From positions 118,240,087 through 118,304,086 of the forward strand of contig CM043947.1 of NCBI GenBank assembly GCA_014529385.2: DNA of 64,000 nucleotides, given 5' to 3'. Every line of letters starts with the position of its first letter. Position 1 is the stretch's first letter. Below the pieces are notes generated by a model, which saw only the letters and a program-made list of their open reading frames with translations, was not told the origin of the DNA and searched no databases. Positions 53,815 to 64,000 of the stretch are shown here, in pieces. Made by a program: the position numbers and the translations under genes. This stretch comes from Adiantum capillus-veneris (lineage: Eukaryota; Streptophyta; Polypodiopsida; Polypodiales; Pteridaceae).

Positions 53815-54200
53815 TTTTATTTTATGAAAGAGTCTTTTCATTTAAAGATCTCATAAAGATTCATTTCAATTATTTTTTATGTTTATTAAATTTCAACTTT
53901 TTTTATATAAGCATTAAAATATTTTTTGTCTTAGTTTATCAGGATTCTTTTATTTTATTGTTATTAATTTTTTTCATTTCATTTTGTCTTAATATGTTAA
54001 TGTGAATCTTTCACCTTGTTGTTTAAGTGGATCCCTCAATAATATATAAAGCATTTGTGATCATGTGTGTGTAATACACAATACGATTTTGTATTAAAAC
54101 ACAACAAAAATGACTTGTGATTGAAAGTACTCATTATGTATTCTTCATAACTCTCATCCTCCCTTAACTTCAACAAGCCTTAGTGACTCTTGTCTTTTGG
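53815..54200 (+). repeat. AT-rich inverted repeat, right arm
   Basis: The partner of the 49175-50450 arm, uninterrupted here. It ends about 110 bases before the 3' end of the minus-strand LINE. Confidence 0.65.
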
Positions 54201-54309
54201 CCATACTCACAATTGTGAGCTGAGAGAATTTATATTAACTCAATAAGAATACAATTGCCCTCAACTGCCTTGAGGGGGATAGGGTTCCACAAGAGACTCA
54301 TGAGATGTT

Positions 54310-57075
54310 ACTCCTACCATCTTGAGTGTTCTAAGTAGCTCAAAGCTTGCATCCATTTTTCATCTTTGTCACCAACCCCTCTTCTTGCTCCAGCTATGTG
54401 TATGAGCTCAGTGCTCAATCTCACAATGTCAACTAGGGCAACATCCAGTTTGTCCTCAAATACTCGAAGGTTCCTGGACTTCCATACCTGGTTCAGGTAG
54501 CAAAATCTGATCATTTGAGTGCACACCAAAACGGTCTGGCTTTGGATATCAAGACCTCCCAAGATTAAGTCATCCGTTAAAAAATTATCTTCCAAGTCCT
54601 TCATACCCACTTGCAAACCCTAGCGGCAAGTCCTTGCGAAGTAGGGCATTTTCCAAACAGATGAAGGGGGTCTTTCGAGGCTGAATTGGAGCCAGAGCAA
54701 GTTTCAGAGCTAAGCCCTCTAGCTTGCACCTTAATCCCAGTGGACAAGGCTCCCCAAAGCACCTTCCAGATAAATACTTTATGTAATCCGGCCCTTCAGT
54801 CTCCCCATATGATAGTTACCCTCTTTTGCCAGCGTTCTTCTGACCAATTTTGCTTCCAAATTCTGTTGAGTGGGGCAAACCAATCCGCTGTGTATACCGG
54901 CACACAGTAGGTACTCTGGGTCTCGGGAAGCGAGAACACTTTGTCTTTTGGCTAATGCCAGGCTCTTCAATATATTTATGATCCGCATACAGAAGGAAGT
55001 GAGGAAGCCAACATTTCCAAGAGTTTACTAATCAACTGCCATTCGTATAACCCTAATTTATGTTGCATCACCATGAGCTCCACATCTTTCAAGCAAAAGC
55101 TTCTTTCATCCCAAAGATGCGAAAGTTTAGAGATTCCTTTGTTGTTCACCAGTCGTGCAACCTCCCTGAAAAAGGGGTCCAAGGAGCCCCTTCCAAGTTT
55201 AGATATCCAAGGGGATTGTGGGAGGAGTCCTTGAAGTATCTGAGATTCTCTCCCCATTCGGAGTTGAGACTGCTTTGTTACACTTCTATGCAAGCTCCCC
55301 TCTGCAACCTCCAAGCTTGAGTGGTGTCCAACAAGCTGCTAAAATCTTGTCCGGCATAGTGGCCATCTTCCATATTCCCCCTTTTGAGGAAATCTTTGCG
55401 CCGTTAATCATATCCCATGCCATGATAGCCCACTCCTATTTCTGGTTCATCAGAGAGACAACAAGTTTGGCACACGAAGCTTCCACATGCACCATGGGAT
55501 CAATAATCCCTATTTCGCCCTGCTTCTTAGGTCTTGCTACCCATTCCCATTTACCCCATTGGTAAGAGGTTGTGGCTTTCATGTTGCTTTTCCATAAAAA
55601 CCGCTTGATAGGCTTCAAGAATTCTTTCCAATTAGATTTGCTCATTTTTAGCAGCGGCAATACAAATAAAATGCACGGTATCAGCATTAATCACCATGAC
55701 TCTGCTATGAAATGGGAGGAGCACAAACATCCATCTTCTTTTTGTTCTTAAGTTTGGTCAAGAGCCTGTCAAATCTGTGTTTATCCGTAATGTGCACTCC
55801 AAGAGGAGCACCTAGGTGCCTGAACATAGTGCACTTGCCTATACCTTATCCTGACCATTTTGCGAGGTCGAAGGTCTCGCTTTTTGAGAGAGATATCAGT
55901 CTTGATTTCTCATATATTGCACATCGAGCTAGAGGCAGAGGCAAGCAATTGAACAATCTTAAGGGCTCTTCTTAGCGTTTCTGATTCAGCTTTGAGAAAC
56001 AACAAAGAGTCATCTGCAAAGAGCTTTGCAAGCAGTTTCTTTCCTCCAAACAGTGAGAGACCTTGAATTTCCCCTTTCGTTGCACTGTTCCCAAGTGAAG
56101 TCACAAATGGGTGAGAGCCAATAGAAAAAAGCAGTGGGGCAGCCTTGCTTGATCGAGCGCTTGACCTCAAACCCTCCCACTATCTTGTTATTGAAAAGGA
56201 GCTCATAGTAACTTCCTTCCCCCAACGTGCGGACCATCGCACACATTCTGGGTCCAAAACCCAAAGCCTTCATGACTGCCTCAATGTATGGCCATGAGAT
56301 ACTATCGTAAGCCTTATCAAGATTAAGCTAGAGGAGGATACACCCTTGCTTGGTGAAGGAAGCGTATTCAATACCAACTATGGCAGCCAAGATGTTGTCA
56401 TAAATGGACCTACCTTTTATGAATCCATGTTGGTGGGGAGTGATGATTCTTTTCAAGATTGGATCCAATCTTAGAGCAATCACTTTAGCAATGATCTTGT
56501 ACGCAACTTTCATCATAGAGATAGGCCACTAGTGCTTCAACAAAGAGCAACACACCAACTTGCGGATAGGTTTGATCAACCCTTTCTTCAGGCTTGTATC
56601 CAATTGGACCTCCAGAAGAGCCCTGTTCGCTAGTTGCGCTATCGGGATTTTAAGATCCTCCTAGAACTCTTTGAAGAACTCGGCAGTTAGTCCATCCCAC
56701 CCAGGGGACTTTTCCTTCCCCATAGCTTGCAAGGTAGTCCAACATTCATCGACAAAGATAGGCCTCTCCATTGCTTTTGCTTTAGTAGGTATTAGGTCAC
56801 ATTTAATCGTACCAAGTAGTAGGGCTCTAGCCTCCCCGATCCCCTAAGCGCAGCCTTTTAGCTGACCAATAATTTGACTGAGATGGTCGAGCATGAGCTT
56901 GGCCATATCATTTTGGTCCCTTATAACATCCCCCCTCTCGTTAGTAATTGATGTAATAGAGTCCCTGTTATAGAATTGATGTAATAGAGTTCCTGGTCGA
57001 GCATGAGCTTGGCCATATCATTTTGGTCCCTTATAACATCCCCCCTCTCGTTAGTAATTGATGTAATAGAGTCCC
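54310..57075 (-). mobile_element. LINE, 3' part (RT to C-terminus), minus orientation
   Basis: Reading on the minus strand from 57075: a pre-RT linker (SITNERGDVIRDQNDMAKLM), RT motifs (GKEKSPGWDGLTAEFFKEF; HQHGFIKGRSIYDNI; motif A NLDKAYDSISW; motif B RSIKQGCP; motif C FADD in KLFADDSLLF near 56030), then the C-terminal region (WKEFLKPIKRFLWKSNMKAT near 55620, WEWVARPKKQGEIGIIDPMV near 55500, VWKSRNLRVFEDKLD near 54470). RT copies LINE RNA into DNA at the target. Stop codons and frame changes are frequent, so the copy is dead, although FADD is intact. It is the continuation of 62258-62940 across the inserted LTR element. Confidence 0.9.
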
Positions 57076-57090
57076 TGTTATAGAATTGAT
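56884..57090. repeat. 110-bp tandem duplication spanning the LINE/LTR junction
   Basis: TGGTCGAGCATGAGCTTGGC to TGTTATAGAATTGAT occurs at 56884-56980 and 56994-57090. The first copy already contains the first 15 bases of the LTR, followed by GTAATAGAGTTCC. Confidence 0.9.
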
Positions 57091-57552
57091 ATTTTATTAT
57101 CTATTGCATCTGATAGGTGGCAAAAGAATCAACAGATAATGGATTATGCAGAAGGATATTACATTTGATTACTCAAGTGCTCTTTATGAGCTTTGGCCAA
57201 TTATGTCCGGCCGGCCAGTTTGTACTCATTTTTGGGCATTCAAGAAATCTATAAATAAATACGTGCAAGAGGGAAATGCTCACTCTTGCACGGGGGGAGA
57301 TTGCACCCAGTGTCTATGTATTCTTCTCTCCTCTCCTCTCTTCTCTCTCATCGTGTTGGCGTAGCACTCTGCTCTAGGAGGTGCGCCTACATGTGTTCTC
57401 TTTTGCTCTGTCTTGCTCGCAGTCTCTCTCTGTTCGCATACGTCACGGTTTATGTGCTATGGGAATTGCCAGGGATGCAGACTTGTCAGTTTATGCTAGA
57501 TATTGTGTTATCTTGGTTATTTTGTAGGGCAGCCATGTTTCCGTTTGTAGCA
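57076..57552 (+). repeat. 5' LTR of the non-coding element
   Basis: 477 bases, with a probable TATA (CTATAAATAAATA near 57250) for element transcription and a C/T-rich stretch downstream of it. Confidence 0.93.
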
Positions 57553-57553
57553 G

Positions 57554-57565
57554 TGGTATCAGAGC
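57554..57565 (+). other. Primer-binding site TGGTATCAGAGC
   Basis: Exact plant initiator-tRNA-Met complementary site, one base after the LTR. Confidence 0.93.
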
Positions 57566-59394
57566 ACGAGGATACGCTCTTGGAGACAATCAGTCTCACA
57601 CAGATCCAAAAACTAGAAATTGAGCAAGGATCTATATAACTATGTACCGAAGCTAAGTGCACTTACATAATTTTTTAAAATTTTTTTTTCTCTTCTTTCT
57701 TGATTTATCAAGATCTTGTCATTTTATTTCTCTTTGATTATACTTATTTATTATAAATCTTTGGATACTTAGCATTACTCCTACGTTAATTTGTAATTCT
57801 CAAAAGAATCTAACTAAGATATATAAACCATGATAATTCATGTATTGAGTGACGATCTAAATATTGCTAATATCTCATTTAGCACTCGGTAAATAACGAT
57901 ATAGCTTGTAGTTTGTTCATGATGCACGAGAGGATACATACAATCAAGGAACGAACGGAGAAAAAAACTCTCCATAGAATTCAAAGATCTATCTGACGAG
58001 GAGAGTTGAACTTAAGACTTGTTATTCAAGAGGGAAATAGCATAACCAATCTACCACACTTGGTTGCTACGAAGCGAGACAAAGATTCCCTTTTCTTTCT
58101 TGACATCACGAGTCTGTTGCCCGTGAGAAACCTTCCCTAATGAATAGAACTTGTAGAGCTAAAATTTGTTTAATATATGTCTATATCTATATGTCTCTCC
58201 CCCTGCCCCTTTCTATTCCGTTTCCATTGGAGCAGCAGAGAAAAAAAAAAAATCACCAGGGCGACCTTCCTCACCGCCAGATTTGAACCAGCAGGCTATA
58301 ACACAGTGGAGGATCAGGTGAGCAGAGACAAATGCATTGGGGAACAACATTATCCCCATCTGTCCTACACTTGCCTGGCCTCTGCTCCCACCTGAGCCGC
58401 TACCCACCTCCCGGACTTAGCTACCCTTCAGTTGCAGTGTCGTTGCTGCCGAGACGACATGCAGCCAGCTTGTTTAGCTGCCAAAAACATTCACTTGTTT
58501 AGCTTGTCAACTGGTGACTGCACACATCGGCTTGTACAGGCTCGTAATTTTGCAAATCATGCAAAGTGAAGACACTTTAAATCATGCAAAGTGAAACCAC
58601 TTTGCTTTGAATCTCTCTCTCTCTCTCGCGCGCCATGCTCTTTCTGTGAGTTGCATGAAACCAACCAACCCCCCCATCCCATGCAGCGGCTGGTTTTTTT
58701 GTCCACAATCTCAACATGCAACTCCCGCCAAACCAACCACCCAGGCCTTTTGCTGTCTCCCTCTCAGTGATCTCTCAGTGGCTTTTGATCGCCATCTACT
58801 CTCTCTCTAGCTCTTCAGCTAGCGGCCACACACACCGTCCATATTTTCGGTCTCTGTTTGACCAAATGCTATTGAACTCTCTCATGCTCTCTCAGTTTTC
58901 TGCCTACACACTCTCTCCTTCTCTTTCCCTCTAATCCTTTGACGGCGTAGCGCCCGCACCACCTGTTGCTTCTGCATGAGAGACTATTTTGGGCCATAAA
59001 TCATAACTTTGTGCAGACAGTAGAGGGGGCTCAGCCTGCAATCAAAGGGGTGACGTTAGGGAGCACATCCACAGAAAAAGGGCGGCTGCAAGGCACTGGA
59101 GGGAGCATAAAAGGAGGGTCGTGAGCACGGCTACAAAGTAGGAGAGGAGCAGCATGCATGGCAAAGAAGGGCCATCAACGCATGGGTTCAGGACCGCCGG
59201 CCAGAGATGGCCAGCAGTTGCGTGTAGCGTTTTCCTTAAGGATGATATTAGTGATAATAAAGATGATAATGATCACGAGGATCAAGCCGATAATCAACTC
59301 TCAAAGCTCTTCATCGGCTGATATCGACACCCCCCAGCCGTCCCCACCCCCGGTTTCTTTCTCTCTCCCTCTCTCCCCCAAGTGGGCTGCTTAC

Positions 59395-59935
59395 AGAGGC
59401 AGACATTGACGAAGCTCCTCCGTGGTTGGTGCAATACTCTCTGCGATGCCGCTCGCTGCAACACATCCTCGGGCATCCACGCTGCAGATGGCGATTAAGT
59501 CTATTTTTTGGGTTTTAACTTTAGTGTTTTTACAATTTAGTCTTTTATTGTCCTTCATTTTGCTTTGTACCCAAACATCAGATAAGATCCATCAGGACTG
59601 TTTGAGTTTGATCCCATCGTCTTCTGAAGACGAGTAATGTAACATTTCCTTTTTGCTATCTCTCTTCCCCCTCCCACACGACTCCTTACGGCGACGGCGG
59701 ACATTGACAAACGCTTTTCTGTGCCCACTGCAATACTTTCTCCGATGTCGGACACCCGCATGCATTGTCGATGACGATATTGCTTTTCATCACGACTTTA
59801 CGCGTTTAGTTTAATATCTGAGTCTTTCCTTTACTTCATTTTGTTTTTGCACCCACACATTGGAGTCAACCCACAAGGATTGTATCACTTTGGTCTCACT
59901 ATTCATAGGAATATAACATTTCATTTCGTTTCTCT
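59395..59935 (+). repeat. Diverged ~300-bp tandem duplication inside the non-coding element
   Basis: GGCAGACATTGACGAAGC... to GAGTAATGTAACATTTCC is followed by a related copy GGCGGACATTGACAAACG... to GGAATATAACATTTCATT, with many changes. Confidence 0.65.
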
Positions 59936-61206
59936 CTAGCACATCTGCTGGTGCAATTGTCCATAAACCTCTTTCCAGAAAAGAAGGATAAGCTACCCAC
60001 TAATTGTCTTACTAAGAGAAAAGTAATATATGTCCACAGGCCGTGAAGTTAGTGGTACTTAATAGCTTGAATAATTCTAGAGTTTGTCATGAATATAGAT
60101 GTTCCATACTTCAGTAGGTTGTGATTTTTTTTTAACTCTACCTGGCTCAATGTGCACATGTCTAAGGGTCCTCATTTCTTTGTTAGGTGAAACTATAAAC
60201 GGTGATAGATCTATTTATTTATCTTAAAACAAAAAAAATTATTGTTTTTGTTCCATCATATGGTATAATGATAGTGCAATTTTTGTTAGATATTACTTAA
60301 TGTAGTTTCATTTATTTGCTTTTGTATGACATCCATGCTATTGTTTCTAGTACTCCTCTGTAGCCGATTAAGGTAAACCATGATGAATATAAGATCATAT
60401 AGTTAAAATGCATTTTTATTTCTTATTTTTTTATTAATATTATTATTATTTTTCAATTTTATTTGAAAATAGTTTAAACAAAAGTCCCATTATTAGTTTC
60501 TTAATTGAAATTACTATTTGCCCTTCTTATTGTTATCACACAGCATTAATCTCTACTAACTACCATCCCTATGTTGTAAACAAACTCTCATTAGCAACTT
60601 TTAAAATGTTAATGAATTTAGTGTGTGCTTCAATTCATTTTAGAATTGTTTAGAAATCATGTTTACTCCTTTGTCTTTGCGAATTACTACTGCAGACAAA
60701 GCTAACCACCGTACTCTCATATCAACGAAACCCCATGTAGCATTTTTTTTGCAATGTCTTCTGCAGCATTTTAATTGTCCTTGCTTTAAGATTTCATCAT
60801 TATAAAACATCTCTCAACTGCTCATACTGCAATGTACTTGATTATTATGCTACTGTGATAAAATTCACCTTTTCAACTCTCTTGTAAGCTGTTTTTTTTG
60901 TGGTATAGATACGGGACAAGCTCAACGAGTTTGCAACAAGAATCTTTTGCTTATCTGCATTCTTTTATGACACGTGAAAATTAACCATCCCTACATTGTG
61001 TCTTCTATTTATACTGAATGCAATTTCTATCGAGATGAAGTGTCATTGAATTGTACAACTCCCACGAGAGCTAAGATGCTTTGGGATACTAGAAAAACCG
61101 TTTGTAAGTAATTTTTCACCTGAGAATAGTGCAATTTTGTGTCAAACAAATAGTAAATATTTTTCTTAATTTTATGTCTTGTCTAATCCATTGGTCACAT
61201 GCACAC

Positions 61207-61355
61207 AGATTCGCCGACTTAGGCAGCACAAAGATTCATGTTTTAAAAAAAAAACAATACCAAATGCAGCTTCGCCGATTTAGGCAGCAGTAGTGTAGAT
61301 TCACCGGTTTAGGCAGCACGTCTTATTGGTGTAGATTCGCCGATTTAAGCAACAC
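61207..61355 (+). repeat. Four spaced copies of AGATTCGCCGATTTAGGCAG-like motif
   Basis: Copies start at 61207, 61268, 61297 and 61333, each about 23 bases with one to three changes, separated by unrelated short spacers. Confidence 0.85.
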
Positions 61356-61780
61356 CAATCATGAAATCATGCTACAATGGCTGGCCCCCACTGTAACTGG
61401 TATGATTTTGTTACCCGAGTATATAAAATAAAAGATATTTTGGAATTGGATTTGGAATTGGATTTGAAATTGGTATATGATGATTTTCTATCTCGACAGT
61501 ATTTATGAAGTGAACTAGAGGTTGATGAAGATTGATTTATAGAATGATGAGTGTGACCAATGATATCCTGGCTCATCAGGGTATGACATACATTGCTTAT
61601 TCTAGTGGTATGGGACTAGAATAGTTAGTATGTAGATGGGGCCAGGCATAACCAATGTGTCTAATTTTATGGATTTTTCTTTTACTATTTGATACATATT
61701 TCTAATCATTGTTTTTGACAAGTATTGTTTGCAGATTTTATCTTCGCAATTGAGGACAGTTGCTTTCCAACGAAGAGGTA

Positions 61781-62257
61781 TGTTATAGAATTGATATTTT
61801 ATTATCTATTGCAGCTAACAGGTGGCAAAAGAATTAGCAGATAATGGATTATGCAGAAGGATATCACATTTGATTATTCAAGTGCTCTTTATGAGCTTTG
61901 GCCAATTGTGTCCGGCCTCCCAGTTTGTACTCATTTTTGGGCATTCAAGAAATCTATAAATAAATACGTGCAAGAGGGAAATGCTCACTCTTGCAGGGGG
62001 GGAGATTGCACTCAGTGTCTGTGTATTCTTCTCTCCTCTCCTCTCTTCTCTCTCGTCGTGTTGGCGTAGCACTCCACTCTAGGAGGTGCGCCTACACGTG
62101 TTCTCTTTTGCTCTGTCTTGCTCCCAGTTTCTCTCTGTTCGCATACGTCACGGTTTATGTGCCATGGGAATTGCCAAGTATGCAGATTTGTCAGTTTATG
62201 CTAGATATCGTGTTATCTTGGGTATTTTGCAGGGCAACCATGTTTTTGTTTGTAGCA
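61781..62257 (+). repeat. 3' LTR of the non-coding element
   Basis: 477 bases, nearly identical to the 5' LTR; followed by GTCCC. Confidence 0.93.
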
Positions 62258-62940
62258 GTCCCTTCTTCTTTTAGCTATGAGAGCTTTGAAGAAATGTGTC
62301 TGGTTAGCGGGCTCGGGTTTGAGGGCAAGTTCTTTGGCCAATAGGCAGGTCTTATTAATCTCCTCAGCTTGCAAATCAACAAGACATGATTTGGCCTCTA
62401 GCCATCTTTTGTGCTCTTCCTGAAGAGATATTCGTTCTTGCTTTCTTTTGGCTAGTTCCTTTGCCTCTTCCTTCAAATCCCTGTTAGCGTCTTCTCGAGC
62501 CTTTTTCACTTTGGGCCCTGCTCGTTTAATTGTGGATTGGATTCTTCGCACCAGAGAGGGTCAGGCTCGAGGGTCAGCGGCTCCCACATCTTGCCTTAGC
62601 TTGCACAAGGCCTTCTTAGCTAAAGACTTGAAGAGGGTCCTTAAAGAGATGATTCCCATAGGCTAACTTTTTCTTCTTTCCCTCGGGGGAACCTACATCT
62701 TTACTAGCCTTGGCTATGTGAATCTCAAGGAGGAAGTGATCCGACATGCTTTTGGATGTGTCGGCACATAACATTGCAGATGAGGGAAGCCAATATGCCT
62801 GATAGGAGACGTAACATCTGTCCAGACGGGACGCCGTGTTGTCATATTGAAGGCTCTTGTGCAACTTTCGTCTCCACAAGGTGCTCCGGTGGGAAGCGGT
62901 CCTAAGTGCAATCCCAAATCTCTAAAGTAAAGCTTGAGAA
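62258..62940 (-). mobile_element. LINE, 5' part (endonuclease C-terminus and linker), minus orientation
   Basis: Minus strand from ~62930: DLGLHLGPLPTGAPC, then TRAFNMTTRRPVWTD-like sequence, TASRLDRCYVSYQAYW and SKSMSDHFLLEI, the last carrying the catalytic Ser-Asp-His of the endonuclease. Next comes a Lys/Glu-rich helical linker (EEAKELAKRKQERISLQEEH, ALIAKRRRD) that joins perfectly to 57075 once the LTR element and one GTCCC are removed (KRRD then SITSITNE). The 5' end is lost near 62940. Confidence 0.85.
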
Positions 62941-63654
62941 TAAAGTCTCAAGACAACACGCATAATATAGCCAAAACACAAGTGCACGTAAGATAGGCAC
63001 GCATAAGATGGGTGCACGCTTAATAAAAGGCTTAGCTAGAGCAAATAGGCGCGCTAAAGATGGCACGGGCCGGGCTCGAATGCAAAGCAGACTGCGGGCA
63101 TGCAACCTCCCACACCCTCGCACCTCAGGACACTCCTAGCAAAACAACAACAACAAAACAAAAAACCTTAGAACCCCGCTGGGAAATGCTGTGCAGCCAC
63201 CACTACCTGTACGTAGAGCAGGCCCTGTTGCTACCTGTCACCCACAACTCCACTGCGATCCTCCTACCCTTAGGTGCTCAGATCTTGCTCCTCACGCTTC
63301 GCAAAGGGCCTCAAATCAAACCATCGCTCTTTCCCTAAGCTTCAGGTCCTCATCCATTAGCACCAAATGATAATCCTTAGTGACTTGTTACCTTGTTTGT
63401 AAAGGATGGTTAGTTGTTTTTCCCCCCCTTGGATGCACCTTCAAAACTTTCTGTACCACATTACTTTAAAACAAGGGATATTTTTTTGGTAAATTTTTTC
63501 ATTAATTATAAAATTACATTTACCAAAGGGGTTTATTCCATTTAGGAAAAAAGCCGCGCATTGCACTGAAAAGAACTAATCTTATGGTACTTGTACTTTT
63601 GAAAACTATAGACGTGGTTGCTATTCGTGTGCACTACTGCCTCCACCTAAGTTC

Positions 63655-63692
<38 letters not shown>

Positions 63693-64000
63693 GGATCAAT
63701 ATTATCTCTCACACAAGCTTTGATCGAACATCAAAGCTCTCGTTTTGCAAATCAACTACTTTTTAAACACCTATTGCAGCTTTGTATTAGTCGATGATGC
63801 CTTCTTCCATGTCCTCTCACCATGCAAGATTTAGGCATAACAAGAGGAACCCCCCCTCCCCTTTCTTCCCCCTAGTTCTAACATATAGCAGTTTGTAACA
63901 AAGATAATGAAATTGTTTTGTAATGTTGGCTTATCATAGCTTAGGTAGAGGTGCTTATAGTTTTTCAATATTGAACCTACGAAAAACCATACGCTGTTGT
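62941..64000. other. No supported gene; one microsatellite
   Basis: The stretch contains a (TC)n run at 63661-63690 and otherwise no coding or repeat signal I can defend. Confidence 0.5.
63661..63690. repeat. (TC)n microsatellite
   Basis: About 15 TC units. Confidence 0.95.

Larger units (their letters stand above)
57566..61780 (+). other. Interior of the non-coding element
   Basis: 4.2 kb without a supported ORF. Visible structure: a diverged ~300-bp duplication (59395-59640 and 59690-59930) and four copies of a ~23-base motif at 61207-61355. Much of 60100-61200 is AT-rich and featureless to me. Confidence 0.65.
57076..62257 (+). mobile_element. Complete non-coding LTR retrotransposon (LARD-like) inserted in the LINE
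   Basis: Direct LTRs of 477 bases, 57076-57552 and 61781-62257 (TGTTATAG...GTAGCA), with a primer site TGGTATCAGAGC at 57554-57565, the exact initiator-tRNA-Met site used by many plant Ty1/copia and gypsy elements. GTCCC stands directly before the 5' LTR and directly after the 3' LTR: a perfect 5-bp target duplication. A purine-rich stretch (AACGAAGAGGTA) precedes the 3' LTR. The 4.2-kb interior has no gag or pol reading frame, which fits a large retrotransposon derivative mobilised by a relative. A 3' fragment of the same family lies at 15776-16350. Confidence 0.93.

Noticed and set aside
58177-58395. Small ORF after the 5' LTR of the non-coding element, checked as a possible gag start
   Set aside because: Ser/Cys/Pro-rich with no gag motif, and the frame ends after 72 codons.
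61367-61576. Ser/Asn/Lys-rich minus-strand ORF
   Set aside because: Low complexity caused by a GGAATTGGATTT-type short repeat within the non-coding element.

Overview
The window reads as nuclear DNA of a land plant with a large, transposon-rich genome; a fern or similar seed-free plant is my best guess, but that is inference. The plant signals are a wall-associated receptor-like kinase (GUB_WAK, EGF and kinase domains), pentatricopeptide-repeat (PPR) remnants, plant-type LTR retrotransposons with initiator-tRNA-Met-like primer sites, plant LINEs, and many long (TC/GA)n and (GT)n microsatellites. Nothing looks bacterial or organellar. Only one gene looks intact end to end: the minus-strand kinase gene with exons between 46502 and 31738. 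I place its four exons by splice sites and reading phase, giving about 780 residues; its first intron is about 11.5 kb and is packed with nested transposons.

Layout from left to right. 1-3145: a microsatellite, a minus-strand multi-exon gene of unknown function, and a broken P-class PPR gene. 4058-12794: a nearly complete Ty3/gypsy element with 1141-bp LTRs, a gag and a pol with two RNase H regions (Tat-like), disabled by two stop codons and two frame breaks. 12795-16560: degenerate tandem repeats, a long (GT)n tract, an orphan histone H3 N-terminal exon, and an array of ~75-bp hairpin-forming units interrupted by a piece of an LTR element. 16690-20593: a broken gene of unknown function with a TATA box and one well-supported intron, and a truncated transposase-like gene. 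20589-31000: two copies of a 722-bp repeat, a PPR remnant, and a LINE (ORF1, endonuclease, reverse transcriptase) plus a second near-identical partial copy, with poly-C tracts at the copy junctions.

31738-46502 is the kinase gene. Its first intron holds a LINE endonuclease fragment, an old plus-oriented LTR split by a complete inverted member of the same family (36310-40830, one gag-like coiled-coil ORF and no pol), a dead Ty1/copia element, and a LINE fragment with a (TCTA)n tail. 46650-54250 is mostly microsatellites, short tandem duplications, an AT-rich inverted repeat pair and a PPR fragment. 54310-62940 is a minus-strand LINE split by a 5182-bp non-coding LTR element (57076-62257) with a perfect 5-bp target duplication. 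62941-64000 shows nothing I recognise.

There is no operon-like or pathway-like cooperation between genes here. The value of the window is the layered history of insertions, most of which can be ordered in time. All alignments were made by eye, so identities and junctions are approximate unless splice phase or target duplications fix them.
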